Below the pieces are notes generated by a model that was not told where the DNA came from, did not search any database, and saw only the letters and a program-made list of their open reading frames with translations. A stretch of DNA of 64,000 nt from an uncultured delta proteobacterium (GTDB taxonomy: Bacteria > Myxococcota > Myxococcia > Myxococcales > 40CM-4-68-19). Location of the stretch: assembly GCA_903911145.1 (NCBI GenBank), contig CAIWCD010000046.1, forward strand, positions 62,001 to 126,000. Reading direction: 5' to 3'. Of this stretch, positions 10,554 to 23,096 are shown in pieces; positions within the stretch are counted from its first letter, which is position 1; each line of letters opens with the position of its first letter. A program made the position numbers and the translations under genes.

Positions 10554-12132
10554 CTTCTGTGCCGTCCTTGTGGTGCAGATCCTTCCCCTTCTTTTTCTTC
10601 TTTTCGTCCTTCTTCGGGGCAGGCTGTTCGGCTGTGCTCTCGTTCGACGTGGCTGCAGGAGCGGGCGTCGCCGACGGAGCGGGCGCATCGGGAGAGAACG
10701 CGGGAGCCGCACCTGGCGCGGCCGCGCGGCGATCCTTGCCGACGAGACCCGGCTCGTCCGGCGTCGGCTCGGGCGGAGCAGCGGCGGTAGGCGCCGAGCC
10801 CGGCATGATCGCGCGGTGCGAACTCTCTGCCTGTGCGGTGGCGGCGGGCGCGGGAGTTGGCGGCGCTGGTGGCGCGCGCGGAGCTTGCGCTGCGTTCGGG
10901 CTCGTCGTCGCGGCCGGCGGCGCGGAGGCCTCGGTTGGCGCAAACGGGCGGCCCGCCTCATCGAGAGCGAACAGCTTGCGCGCGGCCTCCTGTGAATCGA
11001 ACTCGAGTTGGTCGGAGTCTGTGCCGTCGGCGATGAGCAGCATCTGCTGCCGTCCGAGCAGCTGGCCCGTCTTGGGATCGGCGATGGCGAGCATCAGCGA
11101 GACCTTCATTCCGTGCGACGAGACTGCGCCGATCAGCAGCCGATCGAGATGGAATTTTCCGGCAAGCTCCTGCGTGCGATCACCCGCACGGCCGCGCCCA
11201 GCCTCATCTGCAGCGCTCGCGATCAGCTGGTTGAGCGTGGATGCACCCGGCGTCGCAGAGAGAGTGACCGTGTAGAGCGTCTCCCTTCTTGAGGCGACGT
11301 CGACAAGCTCGGCGGTCGGGTAGAAGCCCGTGCGCTCGAGGCGCAGCAGATGCTTGCCGCCGGTCAGCTCCACGCGCGTCGGGCTCGTTCCCTGCGGCTG
11401 CCCATCGATGTAGACGCGCGCACCCGGCGGCCGGGTCTCGACCTCGAGCTTGCCGATCGGGACATGTTCGGCGTCGTTGCGCGCGAGCAGCAGCGCCTGC
11501 TCGGCGATCGGGTCGACGCTCGAAGCCTGCAGCCTGGCCTGCGGATCGAGCAGCGCCGCCGCCAGGTAGCTCTCGTGCGCGGCCTTGACCTCCTTCGGCT
11601 CGCCGGAGAGTTGCTGCGCGGCCGCGAGCCGCAGATAGACCTCGGCGATGTCGTGCGTCTCGAGAGCCGCGAGCCCGGACACGAGCCCCTTGAGCGCGGC
11701 CTTGTACTTCGTCGTGGCCTCGCCATACGCGTGCGACGCAAACGACTGGTTCGCGTCGGCGAGCAGCTTGCGACCGTCGGCGGCCTTCTGCTCCTGCGCT
11801 GGCTCAGCGTCGCTGGCGAGCTCCTTGGCGAGATCGACGACCTCGTACTGCTTGGCCGCGGAGAGGGCGTGCTCGAGCGCCTGCGCGATGCGGGTCGTGG
11901 CCTTGCGCGCCTTCTCGTCGAGAGGGACGAGGAACGCCTGCGCGCGCTTTCTCCCGAGCGTCGCGCGCAGCTGGGCCGCGGTGACCGACTCGGGACTGTC
12001 CGAGCCCGGGTGCTCGCTCTCGGGCACCGGATCGGAGGCGTCCTGCGCGAAGAGGCGCGCGGGAGTGAGCGCGACGAGCGCGCAGAGTGTGACTGAAGCG
12101 GCGGGGAAGAAGGGAATGCGGAATGCGCGCAT
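10537..12132 (-). CDS. PEGA-domain protein
   Basis: A 531-residue exported protein with an N-terminal signal sequence ending near ARLFA (about residue 29). An alpha-helical, TPR-like segment covers about 70-215. A PEGA domain around 225-285 is recognisable by the pattern GKLEVETRPPGARVYIDG and later GGKHLLRLERTGFYP. A further domain and a long Ala/Pro/Thr-rich tail ending in a Lys run follow. PEGA domains are surface or periplasmic beta modules abundant in Myxococcota. It converges on prs, and its last residues and stop codon are encoded by the dispersed repeat array. The partner or ligand is unknown. Confidence 0.75.
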   Translation of the reverse strand: MRAFRIPFFPAASVTLCALVALTPARLFAQDASDPVPESEHPGSDSPESVTAAQLRATLGRKRAQAFLVPLDEKARKATTRIAQALEHALSAAKQYEVVDLAKELASDAEPAQEQKAADGRKLLADANQSFASHAYGEATTKYKAALKGLVSGLAALETHDIAEVYLRLAAAQQLSGEPKEVKAAHESYLAAALLDPQARLQASSVDPIAEQALLLARNDAEHVPIGKLEVETRPPGARVYIDGQPQGTSPTRVELTGGKHLLRLERTGFYPTAELVDVASRRETLYTVTLSATPGASTLNQLIASAADEAGRGRAGDRTQELAGKFHLDRLLIGAVSSHGMKVSLMLAIADPKTGQLLGRQQMLLIADGTDSDQLEFDSQEAARKLFALDEAGRPFAPTEASAPPAATTSPNAAQAPRAPPAPPTPAPAATAQAESSHRAIMPGSAPTAAAPPEPTPDEPGLVGKDRRAAAPGAAPAFSPDAPAPSATPAPAATSNESTAEQPAPKKDEKKKKKGKDLHHKDGTEGWDSN

Positions 12133-12247
12133 GGTCCGTGCAGCATAGACCGAGTTGGCGCAGCTCAGTGCCGTCCCGCGCGCTCGATGCGACTCGCACT
12201 TAAAGAGGGATCGACATCAGCCGGGAAATGTTGGATGTGTCCCAGAC

Positions 12248-14842
<2,595 letters not shown>

Positions 14843-14857
14843 GGACTCGCGATCACC

Positions 14858-17023
14858 ATGGCAAAAAAGACCAGCTACAACGCCTCTGACATCCAGGTCC
14901 TCGAAGGGCTCGAGCCGGTGCGAAAGCGGCCGGCGATGTACATCGGCGGCACCGACGCGACCGGCTACCACCACCTGCTCTGGGAGATCCTCGACAACTC
15001 TGTCGACGAGGTGATCAACGGGTTCGGCTCGAAGGTCGACGTGACGCTCTTCCGTGATGGCAAGACGATCAGCGTCAGCGACGATGGGCGCGGCATCCCT
15101 GTCGACATCATGCCGAAGTTCAAGAAGTCGGCGCTCGAGGTGCTGCTGACGACGCTGCACTCAGGCGGCAAGTTCGAGCAGGGCAACTACATCCACTCAG
15201 GAGGTCTGCACGGCGTCGGCTCGTCGGTGGTGAACGCGCTCTCGTCGGCGCTGACGGTGCGCGTGCGGCGCGAAGGCAAGTGGCATGTGCAGACCTATTC
15301 GCGCGGTCTGCCGACGAGCAAGCTCAAGCAGGAGGGCAACGCGCGCGGCACCGGAACTGCGACGACGTTCACGCCCGACGCGGAGATCTTCGGCGAGCGA
15401 CTCAAGTTCGACGCCGCACTCATCCGCGAGCGGCTCGAGGCGAAGAGCTATCTGCACCGCGGGATGGAGGTCGTCTGGCGCGATGAGACGAAAAGTCCCG
15501 CCGAGGAGATCACCTTCAAACACGACGGTGGCATCGCGGAGTATCTCGGCAAGCTGATCGGGGAGCGCGGAAAGCCGACGATCCCTCCCGCGCGCCAGGT
15601 CGCGCCCAGCGCGGGTCCGCGTGATCATCTCGCATTCGCATCGGCGGATGGCAGTGCGGATGGCGCAGCCGAATCGACCAGCGAAGCGTCGAGCGGTGCC
15701 AGCGGCGAGATGGTTGGTACTCAAACGATCTCGCCAGAGAGCCACGAAGGCGCGCACGCGGGTGCCGCCGAACAGAGCGGGCTGTTTGATCCCAAGCCAA
15801 CGCACAGCGGCCGCGTCCAGATTGGCCCCGGCGCGTCGTTCTATAAGAGCGCCGAGGGAGAGGCCCGCCTCGAGGTCGCGCTCTGCTGGAGCGAGTCGAC
15901 CGACGAGTACGTCAAGAGCTACGTCAACGGCATCCCGACTGCGAATGGCGGCACGCACGAGGCCGGTCTGCGCACGGGTCTCGTCAAGGCGGTGCGCAAC
16001 TACATCGACACGCACGGCATCGGCCCGAAGGGGGTCTCGCTGACGGCGGAGGACATCCGCGAGGGGCTCGTCGCGATCCTCTCCTGCTACGTCGTCGAGC
16101 CGCAGTTCCAGGGGCAGACGAAGGGGCGCCTGAACAATCCCGAGGTGGCGGCGCAAGTGGACGGCGTGATCCGGCCCGCGCTTGAGAAGTGGCTCAACGA
16201 GAACCAGAGCGTCGCCGAGGCGATCATCGCGCGCATCATCCTCGCGGCGCGCGCGCGTGAGGCGTCGCGGGCCGCGGTGCAGGCGGTCTCGCGCAAGACG
16301 GCCGTGAGCCACAAGCTCAACCTGCCGGGCAAGCTCGCCGACTGCTCCTCGACCGATCCGAACGAGAGCGAGCTGTTCATCGTCGAGGGCGACAGCGCCG
16401 GTGGCTCCGCGAAGCAGGGGCGCGATCGCAAGACGCAGGCGATCCTTCCTCTGCGCGGCAAGGTCCTCAACTCCGAGCAGGCCGGCAGCGAGAAAGTGGC
16501 GAGCAACAAGGAGCTCAGCGACATCGTCAGCGCGCTTGGCTGCGGGCTGGGCGCCGATTGCGATCTCTCCCGCTTGCGATACGGCCGCGTCTTTCTCTTG
16601 ATGGACGCTGACTCTGACGGCCACCACATCTCGACGCTGCTGCTCACCTTCTTCTATCGCCACTTGAAGAAGCTCATCGAGGGCGGACACGTCTTCATCG
16701 CGCAGCCGCCGCTCTACAAGATCGAACTCGGCAAGCAGGTCTTCTGGGCGCTCGATGAACCGGACCGCGATCGCATCCTTGCAGCGCACGCGAAGGGGAA
16801 CGTGAAGCCCAACATCATGCGCTTCAAGGGACTCGGCGAGATGACTGCGGATGAGCTGAAGTCGACGACGCTCGATCCCAAGCGGCGCGCGGTGCTGCGC
16901 GTCGCCATCTCCGATCCGCTCGAGACCGATCGCGTGATCAACGAGCTGCTCGGCAAGGATGTGAGCGCGCGTTTTCGCTTCATCATGGAGCGGGCGGGCG
17001 AGGTGAAGGAGCTCGACGTTTAG
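14858..17023 (+). CDS. parE: DNA topoisomerase IV subunit B (ParE/GyrB family), with internal insertion
   Basis: ATPase subunit of a type IIA topoisomerase, 721 residues, 15 bases after parC. The GHKL ATPase domain shows [19 protein letters not shown] and [17 protein letters not shown]. The TOPRIM domain shows [18 protein letters not shown] and [10 protein letters not shown]. At about residues 245-325 there is an extra segment of roughly 80 residues rich in Ser, Gly, Ala and Glu, ending at [13 protein letters not shown]; most ParE proteins lack it. It interrupts the transducer region and contains one copy of the dispersed palindromic element. ParC and ParE act together to decatenate replicated chromosomes. 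Confidence 0.9.
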   Translation: MAKKTSYNASDIQVLEGLEPVRKRPAMYIGGTDATGYHHLLWEILDNSVDEVINGFGSKVDVTLFRDGKTISVSDDGRGIPVDIMPKFKKSALEVLLTTLHSGGKFEQGNYIHSGGLHGVGSSVVNALSSALTVRVRREGKWHVQTYSRGLPTSKLKQEGNARGTGTATTFTPDAEIFGERLKFDAALIRERLEAKSYLHRGMEVVWRDETKSPAEEITFKHDGGIAEYLGKLIGERGKPTIPPARQVAPSAGPRDHLAFASADGSADGAAESTSEASSGASGEMVGTQTISPESHEGAHAGAAEQSGLFDPKPTHSGRVQIGPGASFYKSAEGEARLEVALCWSESTDEYVKSYVNGIPTANGGTHEAGLRTGLVKAVRNYIDTHGIGPKGVSLTAEDIREGLVAILSCYVVEPQFQGQTKGRLNNPEVAAQVDGVIRPALEKWLNENQSVAEAIIARIILAARAREASRAAVQAVSRKTAVSHKLNLPGKLADCSSTDPNESELFIVEGDSAGGSAKQGRDRKTQAILPLRGKVLNSEQAGSEKVASNKELSDIVSALGCGLGADCDLSRLRYGRVFLLMDADSDGHHISTLLLTFFYRHLKKLIEGGHVFIAQPPLYKIELGKQVFWALDEPDRDRILAAHAKGNVKPNIMRFKGLGEMTADELKSTTLDPKRRAVLRVAISDPLETDRVINELLGKDVSARFRFIMERAGEVKELDV
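15713..15726 (-). repeat. dispersed palindromic element in the ParE insertion
   Basis: GTTGGTACTCAAAC, flanked by a perfect 8-bp inverted repeat GGCGAGAT / ATCTCGCC. It is one of the two clearest full-length copies. It is read in frame as VGTQT within the Ser/Gly-rich ParE insertion. Confidence 0.85.
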
Positions 17024-17171
17024 CCGGGGCGCTCGGATCGAAGCTCGATGGCGTGCTCGTCCTCCACAAACCTGGGACAAGAGGAGAGGATGAATCGCTT
17101 GGCGGGCTGCGTGCGTCGCGGTTCACCTTGGTTATCCTCTCGTGCGTGAACGGTGGCTCGAGGTTGAACTG

Positions 17172-17675
17172 ATGCGTGGACGGTTTCGGCGGGATGCAGC
17201 GCTGGTGCAGGCCCCGCGCGCTCCGGGCGCACTCTTGCTTGTGCGGGACTCTCGTTCGCGAACGGTCTGGCGCGTCGTGACGGCGGCCTCGTTGGTTCCC
17301 GCGTTGGTTGATCTTCGTCTCGAGCGGCCGCTTCTCACGCTTGCGCAACTCGTGCTCTTTGGCGTGTTTCTCGTCGTGAATCTCGTCGGGGGAGCGTGGT
17401 CGTGGCGCATTGCTGGTGACGAGATCGTCGTGCGCTGGCTCTCGTTCGAGCATATGCGGCCGCGCGTGAAGATCGATCGTTTGCATACCAACGATGTTCG
17501 CCGGATTGGAATTGCACGCTCTGGCTACTGGGCGCAGGCGTGGCTTGAGCTGCAGGGCGGCGAGGAGTACGCGCTCTGCGAGGGACACATCACCGCTGTC
17601 GAAGCGATCGCGCAGAACGTGCAGCAGACGGTGCTTCTCGCTCGCGCCGCGCCCAGCAGCACGACCATTCACTGA
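17172..17675 (+). CDS. small membrane protein, PH-domain-like
   Basis: An uncharacterised 167-residue protein. Two hydrophobic stretches (about residues 35-45 and 55-75) suggest membrane helices. A beta-rich domain follows with WRIAGDEIVVRWLSFEHMR and GGEEYALCEGH, reminiscent of bacterial PH-like (YdbS/DUF) domains. I prefer the ATG at 17172 because GAGG lies nine bases before it; a GTG at 17142 would add ten residues. It is 14 bases upstream of the metallo-beta-lactamase-fold gene and probably cotranscribed with it. Confidence 0.6.
   Translation: MRGRFRRDAALVQAPRAPGALLLVRDSRSRTVWRVVTAASLVPALVDLRLERPLLTLAQLVLFGVFLVVNLVGGAWSWRIAGDEIVVRWLSFEHMRPRVKIDRLHTNDVRRIGIARSGYWAQAWLELQGGEEYALCEGHITAVEAIAQNVQQTVLLARAAPSSTTIH
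17479..17492 (+). repeat. divergent copy of the dispersed palindromic element
   Basis: GTTTGCATACCAAC matches the consensus except in the central spacer. It has GATC on one side and GATG on the other. It lies inside the small membrane-protein gene. Confidence 0.55.
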
Positions 17676-17689
17676 CCCGCAGGAGCAGC

Positions 17690-18370
17690 ATGCGCGACCT
17701 CTACGTGAAGCAGCTGCAGCTCGGGCCGATGGAGAACTTTGTCTATCTCGTCGGCGCGATCGGCTCGCGCGAGACGGCGATCATCGACGCGGCGTGGGAC
17801 ATCGAGGCGGCGATTGCGGCGGCGAATGCAGACGGCCGCGAGATCACGCACGCGCTGGTGAGCCACTGGCACGCTGATCACACCAATGGGCTTGTGCCGC
17901 TGCTCGCGAAGCGCGGCGTGCCGATTTACTGCCACAAGGCTGACATTCCCGATCTGCCGTCGGAGGTGCGCGGCGAGGTGCAGGGCATCGACGGCGGCGA
18001 CGCGGTGCAGGTCGGTGCGCTCAGCTTGCGCGGGCTGCACACGCCCGGGCACACGCCGGGTTCGACGACGTGGCACGTGGCGGCGCCGGTCTCGGGAGAC
18101 GCGCGCGATGCAGGCGCGATCTTCTCGGGCGATACGCTCTTTGTGAATGCATGCGGCCGCTGCGATCTGCGCGGAGGAGACCCAGCGCTGATGTTCGAGA
18201 GCCTGCGCCGCCTCGCCTCGCTCGGTGACGAAGTGACGCTCTATCCCGGGCACGACTACGGCGATGTTCCCGTCTCGTCCATCGCGCGAGAGAAGGAGCG
18301 CAATCCCTATCTGTCGCGGCTTGGAGAGCTCGAGCAGTTCGCGGCGTTGCGGATGCGGCCGCGGAGCTGA
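17690..18370 (+). CDS. metallo-beta-lactamase-fold hydrolase (glyoxalase II-like)
   Basis: A 226-residue cytoplasmic MBL-fold enzyme. The zinc motif HxHxDH is present as SHWHADHTNG near residue 63. Other metal ligands are visible in GLHTPGHTPGS (His) and FSGDTLF (Asp), with the final His in LYPGHDYG. The GDTLF and YPGHDYG pattern is that of the glyoxalase II/persulfide dioxygenase group. Thioester or glutathione-derivative hydrolysis is likely, but the substrate cannot be read from sequence. AGGAG lies four bases upstream of the ATG. Confidence 0.88.
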   Translation: MRDLYVKQLQLGPMENFVYLVGAIGSRETAIIDAAWDIEAAIAAANADGREITHALVSHWHADHTNGLVPLLAKRGVPIYCHKADIPDLPSEVRGEVQGIDGGDAVQVGALSLRGLHTPGHTPGSTTWHVAAPVSGDARDAGAIFSGDTLFVNACGRCDLRGGDPALMFESLRRLASLGDEVTLYPGHDYGDVPVSSIAREKERNPYLSRLGELEQFAALRMRPRS

Positions 18371-18563
18371 AGGCGTCGTCGGGGGCGCATCGCTGCTGCG
18401 CGGATCGATGTGGCGCGCGCGGCGTGATGACAACGCAAGCGGCCGGCAAACAGGCGTTCACGGGAAGTTTCTTCGGCGAGTGACAACTCTTTCGCTCGCT
18501 TGTGGCCAAGCCTTCGGATGCGATAAAAGGCCGCGCCCTCTTGACTCGCAGGGAAAAACTTCC

Positions 18564-21336
18564 ATGAAACTGCTCGCGCAGCGGACTCCCCGTCTTCGTT
18601 CTCTCTTGCCTGCTGGTTGCTGCGTGCGGAGGTAGCAAGACGCACAACAGCGACGCCGGGACGCCGGCCGATGCGGGCGGCAGCGACGCGGGTTCGGATG
18701 CAGGAACTCCCTCCGACGGCGGCAGCAGCGATGCGGGCTCTGATGCAGGAACTCCCTCGGATGGCGGCAGCGACGCGGGCTCGGATGCCGGCCTTCCGGA
18801 CTGCTCCATCTCGAACGGAGGCTGCGCGGAGATCTGCACGAACACGCCGGGGAGCCATGTCTGCTCCTGCAATGCGGGCGAAGTCCTCGGCGTCGACGGC
18901 ACGAGCTGCGCGCCGCAATCGAACGTCTCGCTCTCGAGCGGCCCGGGTGCTGGTGCCTCTGTCCAACTCCCGCAGGGCGCAGCTCCCTCGGGCGTGACCA
19001 TCACCGTGGCCAACGGCACCGACGTCACCTTCGCCGACGGAACGGCCATCGGGCCGCCGGTCCAGTTCGGTCCAGGCGGAACGCAGTTCAGCTCGCCCGT
19101 CACCGTCACCGTGCCGTTCGACTCCTCTCAGCTCGCAGACAACACGCTGACCGTCCTCGAGCGCGATGACAGCACGCAGGCGCTCACGCTGCACGGTCCG
19201 GTCTCGGTGCAGGCGACCACGGTCAGCGTCCAGACGTCCGCGTTCAGCACGTACCAGGCGTTCGCGGTGCCGAAGCCCGCGATCACGTCATTCACCGCTG
19301 ACACCCAGGTCTTCGATGCGCCGGGCGGCGTGGTGAACTTCACGTTCGCTGCGCCGCATGCGCAAGGCCTCTCGCTCTCCGTCTCACCGTCCGCCGGCGT
19401 CCACCTCCCGGTGCTCACCGCAACGGATACGACGGCCAGAGTCGTGATGCCGGCCAACCGCACTCCCAGCGGGGTTGGATACCAGTTCACGCTGACGGCC
19501 ACGGGCGCGCCCGGCGCACCTGCGGCGTCCAGCTACGTCCACGTCGGCGTCCACGGCGATCCCGCGGTCACATTCAGCAAAGTGGTCGCCGGCTGGGCCT
19601 ACTTCATGGGGCTGACCAGCGACGGCTACGTCTACTGCTGGGGCCAGAACAGCAACGGGCAGTGCCAGATGCCCGCCGGACTCTCCATGGTGTCGGATCT
19701 CGTCGCGGGTCCGAACTACGCGATCGCGCTCCACTCGAATGGAACTTTCGATCAGTGGGGCAACGCCGGCGTGACCTTCATCGGCACGCCGAGCGGGAAC
19801 ATCGCCGCGGTCTCTGCCGGCGAGTCGCACGTGCTGGGCCTGACGTTCAACGGGACCGTGGTCTCCTGGTACGCCGACAACGGCTCGGGCACCGCGCCGC
19901 CGCAGGCTGTCGTGCCGCAGGGGCTGAACAACGTCATCGCGGTCGCGGCCGGCTCGAACTTCTCGCTCGCGCTCAAGGGCGACGGCACCGTCGTCGGCTG
20001 GGGCAGCGATGGGCTCGGACAGATCTCCGGCGCGACCGCGCTGACGCACATCACGTCGATCTCCGCAGGCCGCGTCGGAGCCACGCTCCTCGACTCCAGC
20101 GGGCAGGTGCACTACGTCGGCTGGGACGGCTTCGGCGCCTATCCCACGCCGGCGTCGAGCGCGCTCGCGAACGCGACGGCGGCTTCCGCGCAGTACTACA
20201 CGCGCTGCGTCCTCCACAGCGACGGCACGGCGACCGCCTGGAGCAACAGCGTTGATGCCTTCAGCGCGCCGACGGGAAATACCGGCTTCATCTCGATCGC
20301 GGCAGGCCGCGGCTTCTGCGTCGGGCTCAAGCCAGGCGGCACGATCGGATATTTCAACGGGAACGAAGGCGCGGGGCTGCCGTTCGCGTCGCTCGGAGTG
20401 AAGGACGCCGTGCAGATCTCGATCAATCCGGAGAAGTCGAACCTCGCCACCGACACCGACTCGCACACGCTGGTGCTGCACTCGGACGGCACGGTGACGA
20501 GCTGGGTCAACTGGGGCTCGGACAGCTGCGGCGCAGCGGCGATCCCGCATGGCCTCGCGAACGTGAAGCAGGTCGCAGCCGGTGGCCAGCACTCGCTCGC
20601 GCTGCTCAACGACGGCACCGTGGTCGCGTGGGGATGCGGTGGGGCGGCGACGGTTCCGCAGGGACTCTCCGGCGTCACGTCGATCGCAGCCGGCGGCGAC
20701 AGCGCTCTCGCGCTAAAAGCTGACGGAACGGTCACGGTATGGGGAGACGCCGATGCCGTCTCGGAGTGGAATCCGACGACGACGATCTATCCGCCGCCCA
20801 CGGCCGCCTCCTGCGCTCAGCCCTGCTCGACGGCGGTCCAACCGACGAACGCCATCGCGGTCTCGTCGGGAAGCGGGAACGGCGGCGCACTTCTGGCCGA
20901 CGGAACGATCAGCGTCTGGGGACTCTTCTTCGGCATCCCTGCCACCCCTCCTGCACTCGCCCACGTCACGGGTCTCTCTATGGCCGGCCTGCTCGGGGCT
21001 GCGCTGCATGCCGACGGGACCATCAGCATCTGGGGCAACAACATCTCGCAGCCGGGCGATCTCGATCCCTCGACGGTGACCAACGCCGTGGCCGTCGTCG
21101 CGGGAGGGTCTCGCAATACGGCATCGGTGGACGATCCAACGTCGAGCGGGCGCTGGTTTGCGCTGCTCCAGGACGGCACCGTCGTGGGCGCGGGCGACAA
21201 TCTCTTCGGCCAGGTGAAGGCGGCCGGGTCCTTGACGGGAGTCGTGCAGCTGACGGCCGGCGAGCACACGGCAGGCGCGCTGCACTTCGACGGAACGGTG
21301 AGCCAGTGGGGCATCATGGTGGTCGCTGGCCACTGA
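18564..21336 (+). CDS. EGF/RCC1-repeat lipoprotein with a frameshift in its signal peptide
   Basis: A large surface lipoprotein, 923 residues if one base of a CCCC run (18588-18591) is skipped. The ATG at 18564 opens MKLLAQRTP in one frame, while the continuation VFVLSCLLVAACGG, a textbook lipobox, is in the +1 frame. Without the shift the body has no ATG, GTG or TTG near the signal peptide. After the lipid-attached Cys come Ser-Asp-Ala-Gly repeats, an EGF-like module (CSISNGGCAEICTNTPGSHVC...), a beta-sandwich region, and at least ten RCC1/BLIP-II-like blades of the pattern LHxDGTVxxWG. RCC1 propellers mediate protein binding. The shift may be a genuine +1 site, a decaying gene, or a homopolymer read error. 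Confidence 0.75.
18676..18792 (+). repeat. tandem repeat encoding Ser-Asp-Ala-Gly units
   Basis: Units of 42, 45 and 30 bases (18676-18717, 18718-18762, 18763-18792) encode variations of GGSDAGSDAGTPSD just after the lipobox. Such flexible Ser/Asp/Gly stalks are common in Myxococcota lipoproteins. Confidence 0.8.
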
Positions 21337-21376
21337 CGCCCCAGTCGGGTGGCCGCTGAGCACGCGGCTGGATTTC

Positions 21377-21391
21377 CGGCCTTGCTGGGCG
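21377..21391 (+). repeat. copy of the 15-mer CGGCCTTGCTGGGCG (intergenic)
   Basis: An exact copy of a 15-base sequence found at two other sites exactly and at two more with one mismatch. This copy is non-coding, just before a terminator-like hairpin. Confidence 0.45.
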
Positions 21392-21393
21392 TG

Positions 21394-21424
21394 CTCCAGC
21401 GCGTCCGGAGAAGATGCGCTGGAG
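21394..21424. terminator. hairpin between convergent genes
   Basis: CTCCAGCGC (21394-21402) pairs perfectly with GCGCTGGAG (21416-21424) around a 13-base loop. It lies between the converging RCC1 lipoprotein and M50 peptidase genes. There is no T-run, so it is a plausible but unproven terminator. Confidence 0.45.
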
Positions 21425-21433
21425 CGACAAGGG

Positions 21434-22177
21434 TCAGCGTGCGTCGACGTTGGCGCGCGTCGGAGTCGATCCTTCACGCGTGTTCGCGCCGATCACCGCG
21501 CGCAGCGTGATGAAGACGAGAAAGAGCGAGAGCGCGCCCCAGGCGAGGCCCCAGATGATCGCGGGGATGAACGTCGCGTTCGCGAGCGCGTCGGCGTCGC
21601 TCTGTCCCGAGCCGTGCAGATGGAGCAGATCGTCCTGGATGTCGAAGAGCGCGTAGAGCACCGAGAACGAAGCGAGGAACGCGAGCAGCAGCTTGCGCAA
21701 CAATGCGCTGCCGAATCGCGCGACGAGAAAAAGCGCGAGCGTGCAGCCGAGCGTGAAGCAGAGGGTGAAGAGATCGCGCACCCACAAAAGCGCGGTCGCG
21801 AACGTCCAGGCGGCGAGGAGCAACAGCGGGAGCTTGCCCGTGCGTGCGCGAGCGGCGGTGGCGATCAGCACGCATCCCGAGACGGTGGAGCCGACGTAGC
21901 CTGCGCTGGAAATAGTTATCTTATGCAACAATGTCGGCACGTAGCGGCTCCACGTCACGCCGCCCTCGTTCGGACTGATCTTGATGACGTCGACGCTGCC
22001 GCCGCAGAGGAGCGTCGCGACTGCGTGCCCGCTCTCATGCATCAGCACGACGAGCAGCTTGAACGGGTAGAGCGCCCAGAAGTGCCAGAGGAAGATCCCC
22101 GCGGCGGCAGAGGTCGCGAGCGCGGCGAGCAACTGGGGCCGCGTGAGACGAGCAGGAGCGGAAGCCGCGTCGATCAT
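21434..22177 (-). CDS. M50-family membrane metallopeptidase
   Basis: A 247-residue integral membrane protein with about six hydrophobic segments. The zinc-binding HExxH is HESGH in LVVLMHESGHAVATLLCGG near residue 48, embedded in a transmembrane helix as in M50/site-2-type proteases. It matches the compact M50B group often found in actinobacteria and Deltaproteobacteria. No PDZ domain is visible. The substrate is unknown. It is divergent from the Cys-rich protein gene. Confidence 0.78.
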   Translation of the reverse strand: MIDAASAPARLTRPQLLAALATSAAAGIFLWHFWALYPFKLLVVLMHESGHAVATLLCGGSVDVIKISPNEGGVTWSRYVPTLLHKITISSAGYVGSTVSGCVLIATAARARTGKLPLLLLAAWTFATALLWVRDLFTLCFTLGCTLALFLVARFGSALLRKLLLAFLASFSVLYALFDIQDDLLHLHGSGQSDADALANATFIPAIIWGLAWGALSLFLVFITLRAVIGANTREGSTPTRANVDAR

Positions 22178-22263
22178 GCATCCACTCTAACGCGCGAGCG
22201 CCGGTTCGATTTCATGCGTGTGAATTGGCGGCGCGAACCTTGCGCTTGCTCGAAGGCGCCGCG

Positions 22264-23091
22264 ATGCCGCATCGTCCGCGTCCGATGAGCGATCTGCCTT
22301 CCTCCCCGCCAGCGTCTCCAGCGCCGTCCGCGAAGCCGCAGACGCCGCGCGACAACTGTCCTGACGTCGAAGATTGCATCGCCGACGCCGCCGAGATCGG
22401 CCACGTCTGTTCGTACGGGCCGATCTGCGGGACGTGCGTCATCTACCGGCCGATTGAGACCGCGCGCGGTCTCCTGCTCGGCGCCTGCCGCGTGCGAGGC
22501 GAGCGCGGGGAGTTTCCCTGCACTGCGCCCATCTGCGATTCGTATCTGCCGCGGCAGGGCGCACTCGACGCGAAGGGGCGCTCGACCGAGGGCGCGAACG
22601 TCGCGCTGAATATTTCCCGCGCGGCCGGCAATGCCGCGAGAGCGCCGCGCCTGCCGACGCGCAACAGCGGTGCGGTGCGCGAAGCCGCGCCCAGCCTGGT
22701 CAAGCAGCGCATCCCCGATGGACCCTGCGGAGAGCTTGAGATGAATCGCGAAGAGCTGAAGGCGCTGATCCGGGAAGCGATGGACGAGGAGCGGGGCGCG
22801 ACCGAGGCGGCGCTGGCGCCGAAGTGGGAGGGGGGCACCTTAGTGTTGAAACCACACGATCCAACGCTGCAGGGCAAGGAGCTGCCGCTCGATGCGCTCC
22901 TGCACAAGGTCGTGATGATTCGCGATCGGCTGCGTGTGCTCGAGCAGAAGATCAACGCGAACGTGAAGCTCACCGACGCCGAGAAGGTCGATATGCAGGC
23001 GTATGTGACTGCCTGCTACGGGTCGCTCACGACGTTCAATGTGCTCTTCCGCGACAAGGAAGACGGGTTCACGGGCAGCGGCGGGAAGTAG
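22264..23091 (+). CDS. conserved protein with a Cys cluster and a helical C-terminal domain
   Basis: Function unknown; 275 residues. The N-terminal half has eight Cys in about 70 residues (NCPDVEDC, HVCSYGPICGTC, GACRVRG, FPCTAPICDSY), a pattern that suggests a metal site or an Fe-S cluster. A linker leads to a helical C-terminal domain with MNREELKALIREAMDEE, then VVMIRDRLRVLEQKIN and GSLTTFNVLFRDKEDGF. From memory I associate this C-terminal domain with Myxococcota genomes; that is unverified. The start is uncertain: ATG at 22264 (chosen, with GAAGG upstream), ATG at 22285, or a TTG at 22225. Confidence 0.6.
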   Translation: MPHRPRPMSDLPSSPPASPAPSAKPQTPRDNCPDVEDCIADAAEIGHVCSYGPICGTCVIYRPIETARGLLLGACRVRGERGEFPCTAPICDSYLPRQGALDAKGRSTEGANVALNISRAAGNAARAPRLPTRNSGAVREAAPSLVKQRIPDGPCGELEMNREELKALIREAMDEERGATEAALAPKWEGGTLVLKPHDPTLQGKELPLDALLHKVVMIRDRLRVLEQKINANVKLTDAEKVDMQAYVTACYGSLTTFNVLFRDKEDGFTGSGGK

Positions 23092-23096
23092 CGCCG

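Noticed and set aside
10934-10945. GTTGGCGCAAAC as another repeat copy
   Set aside because: The spacer is two bases instead of four and the outer arms are absent, so it is probably chance in the PEGA gene.
18021-19109. Minus-strand open frame with PSEGVPASEPAS repeats
   Set aside because: It is the antisense reading of the Ser-Asp-Ala-Gly repeat of the RCC1 lipoprotein.
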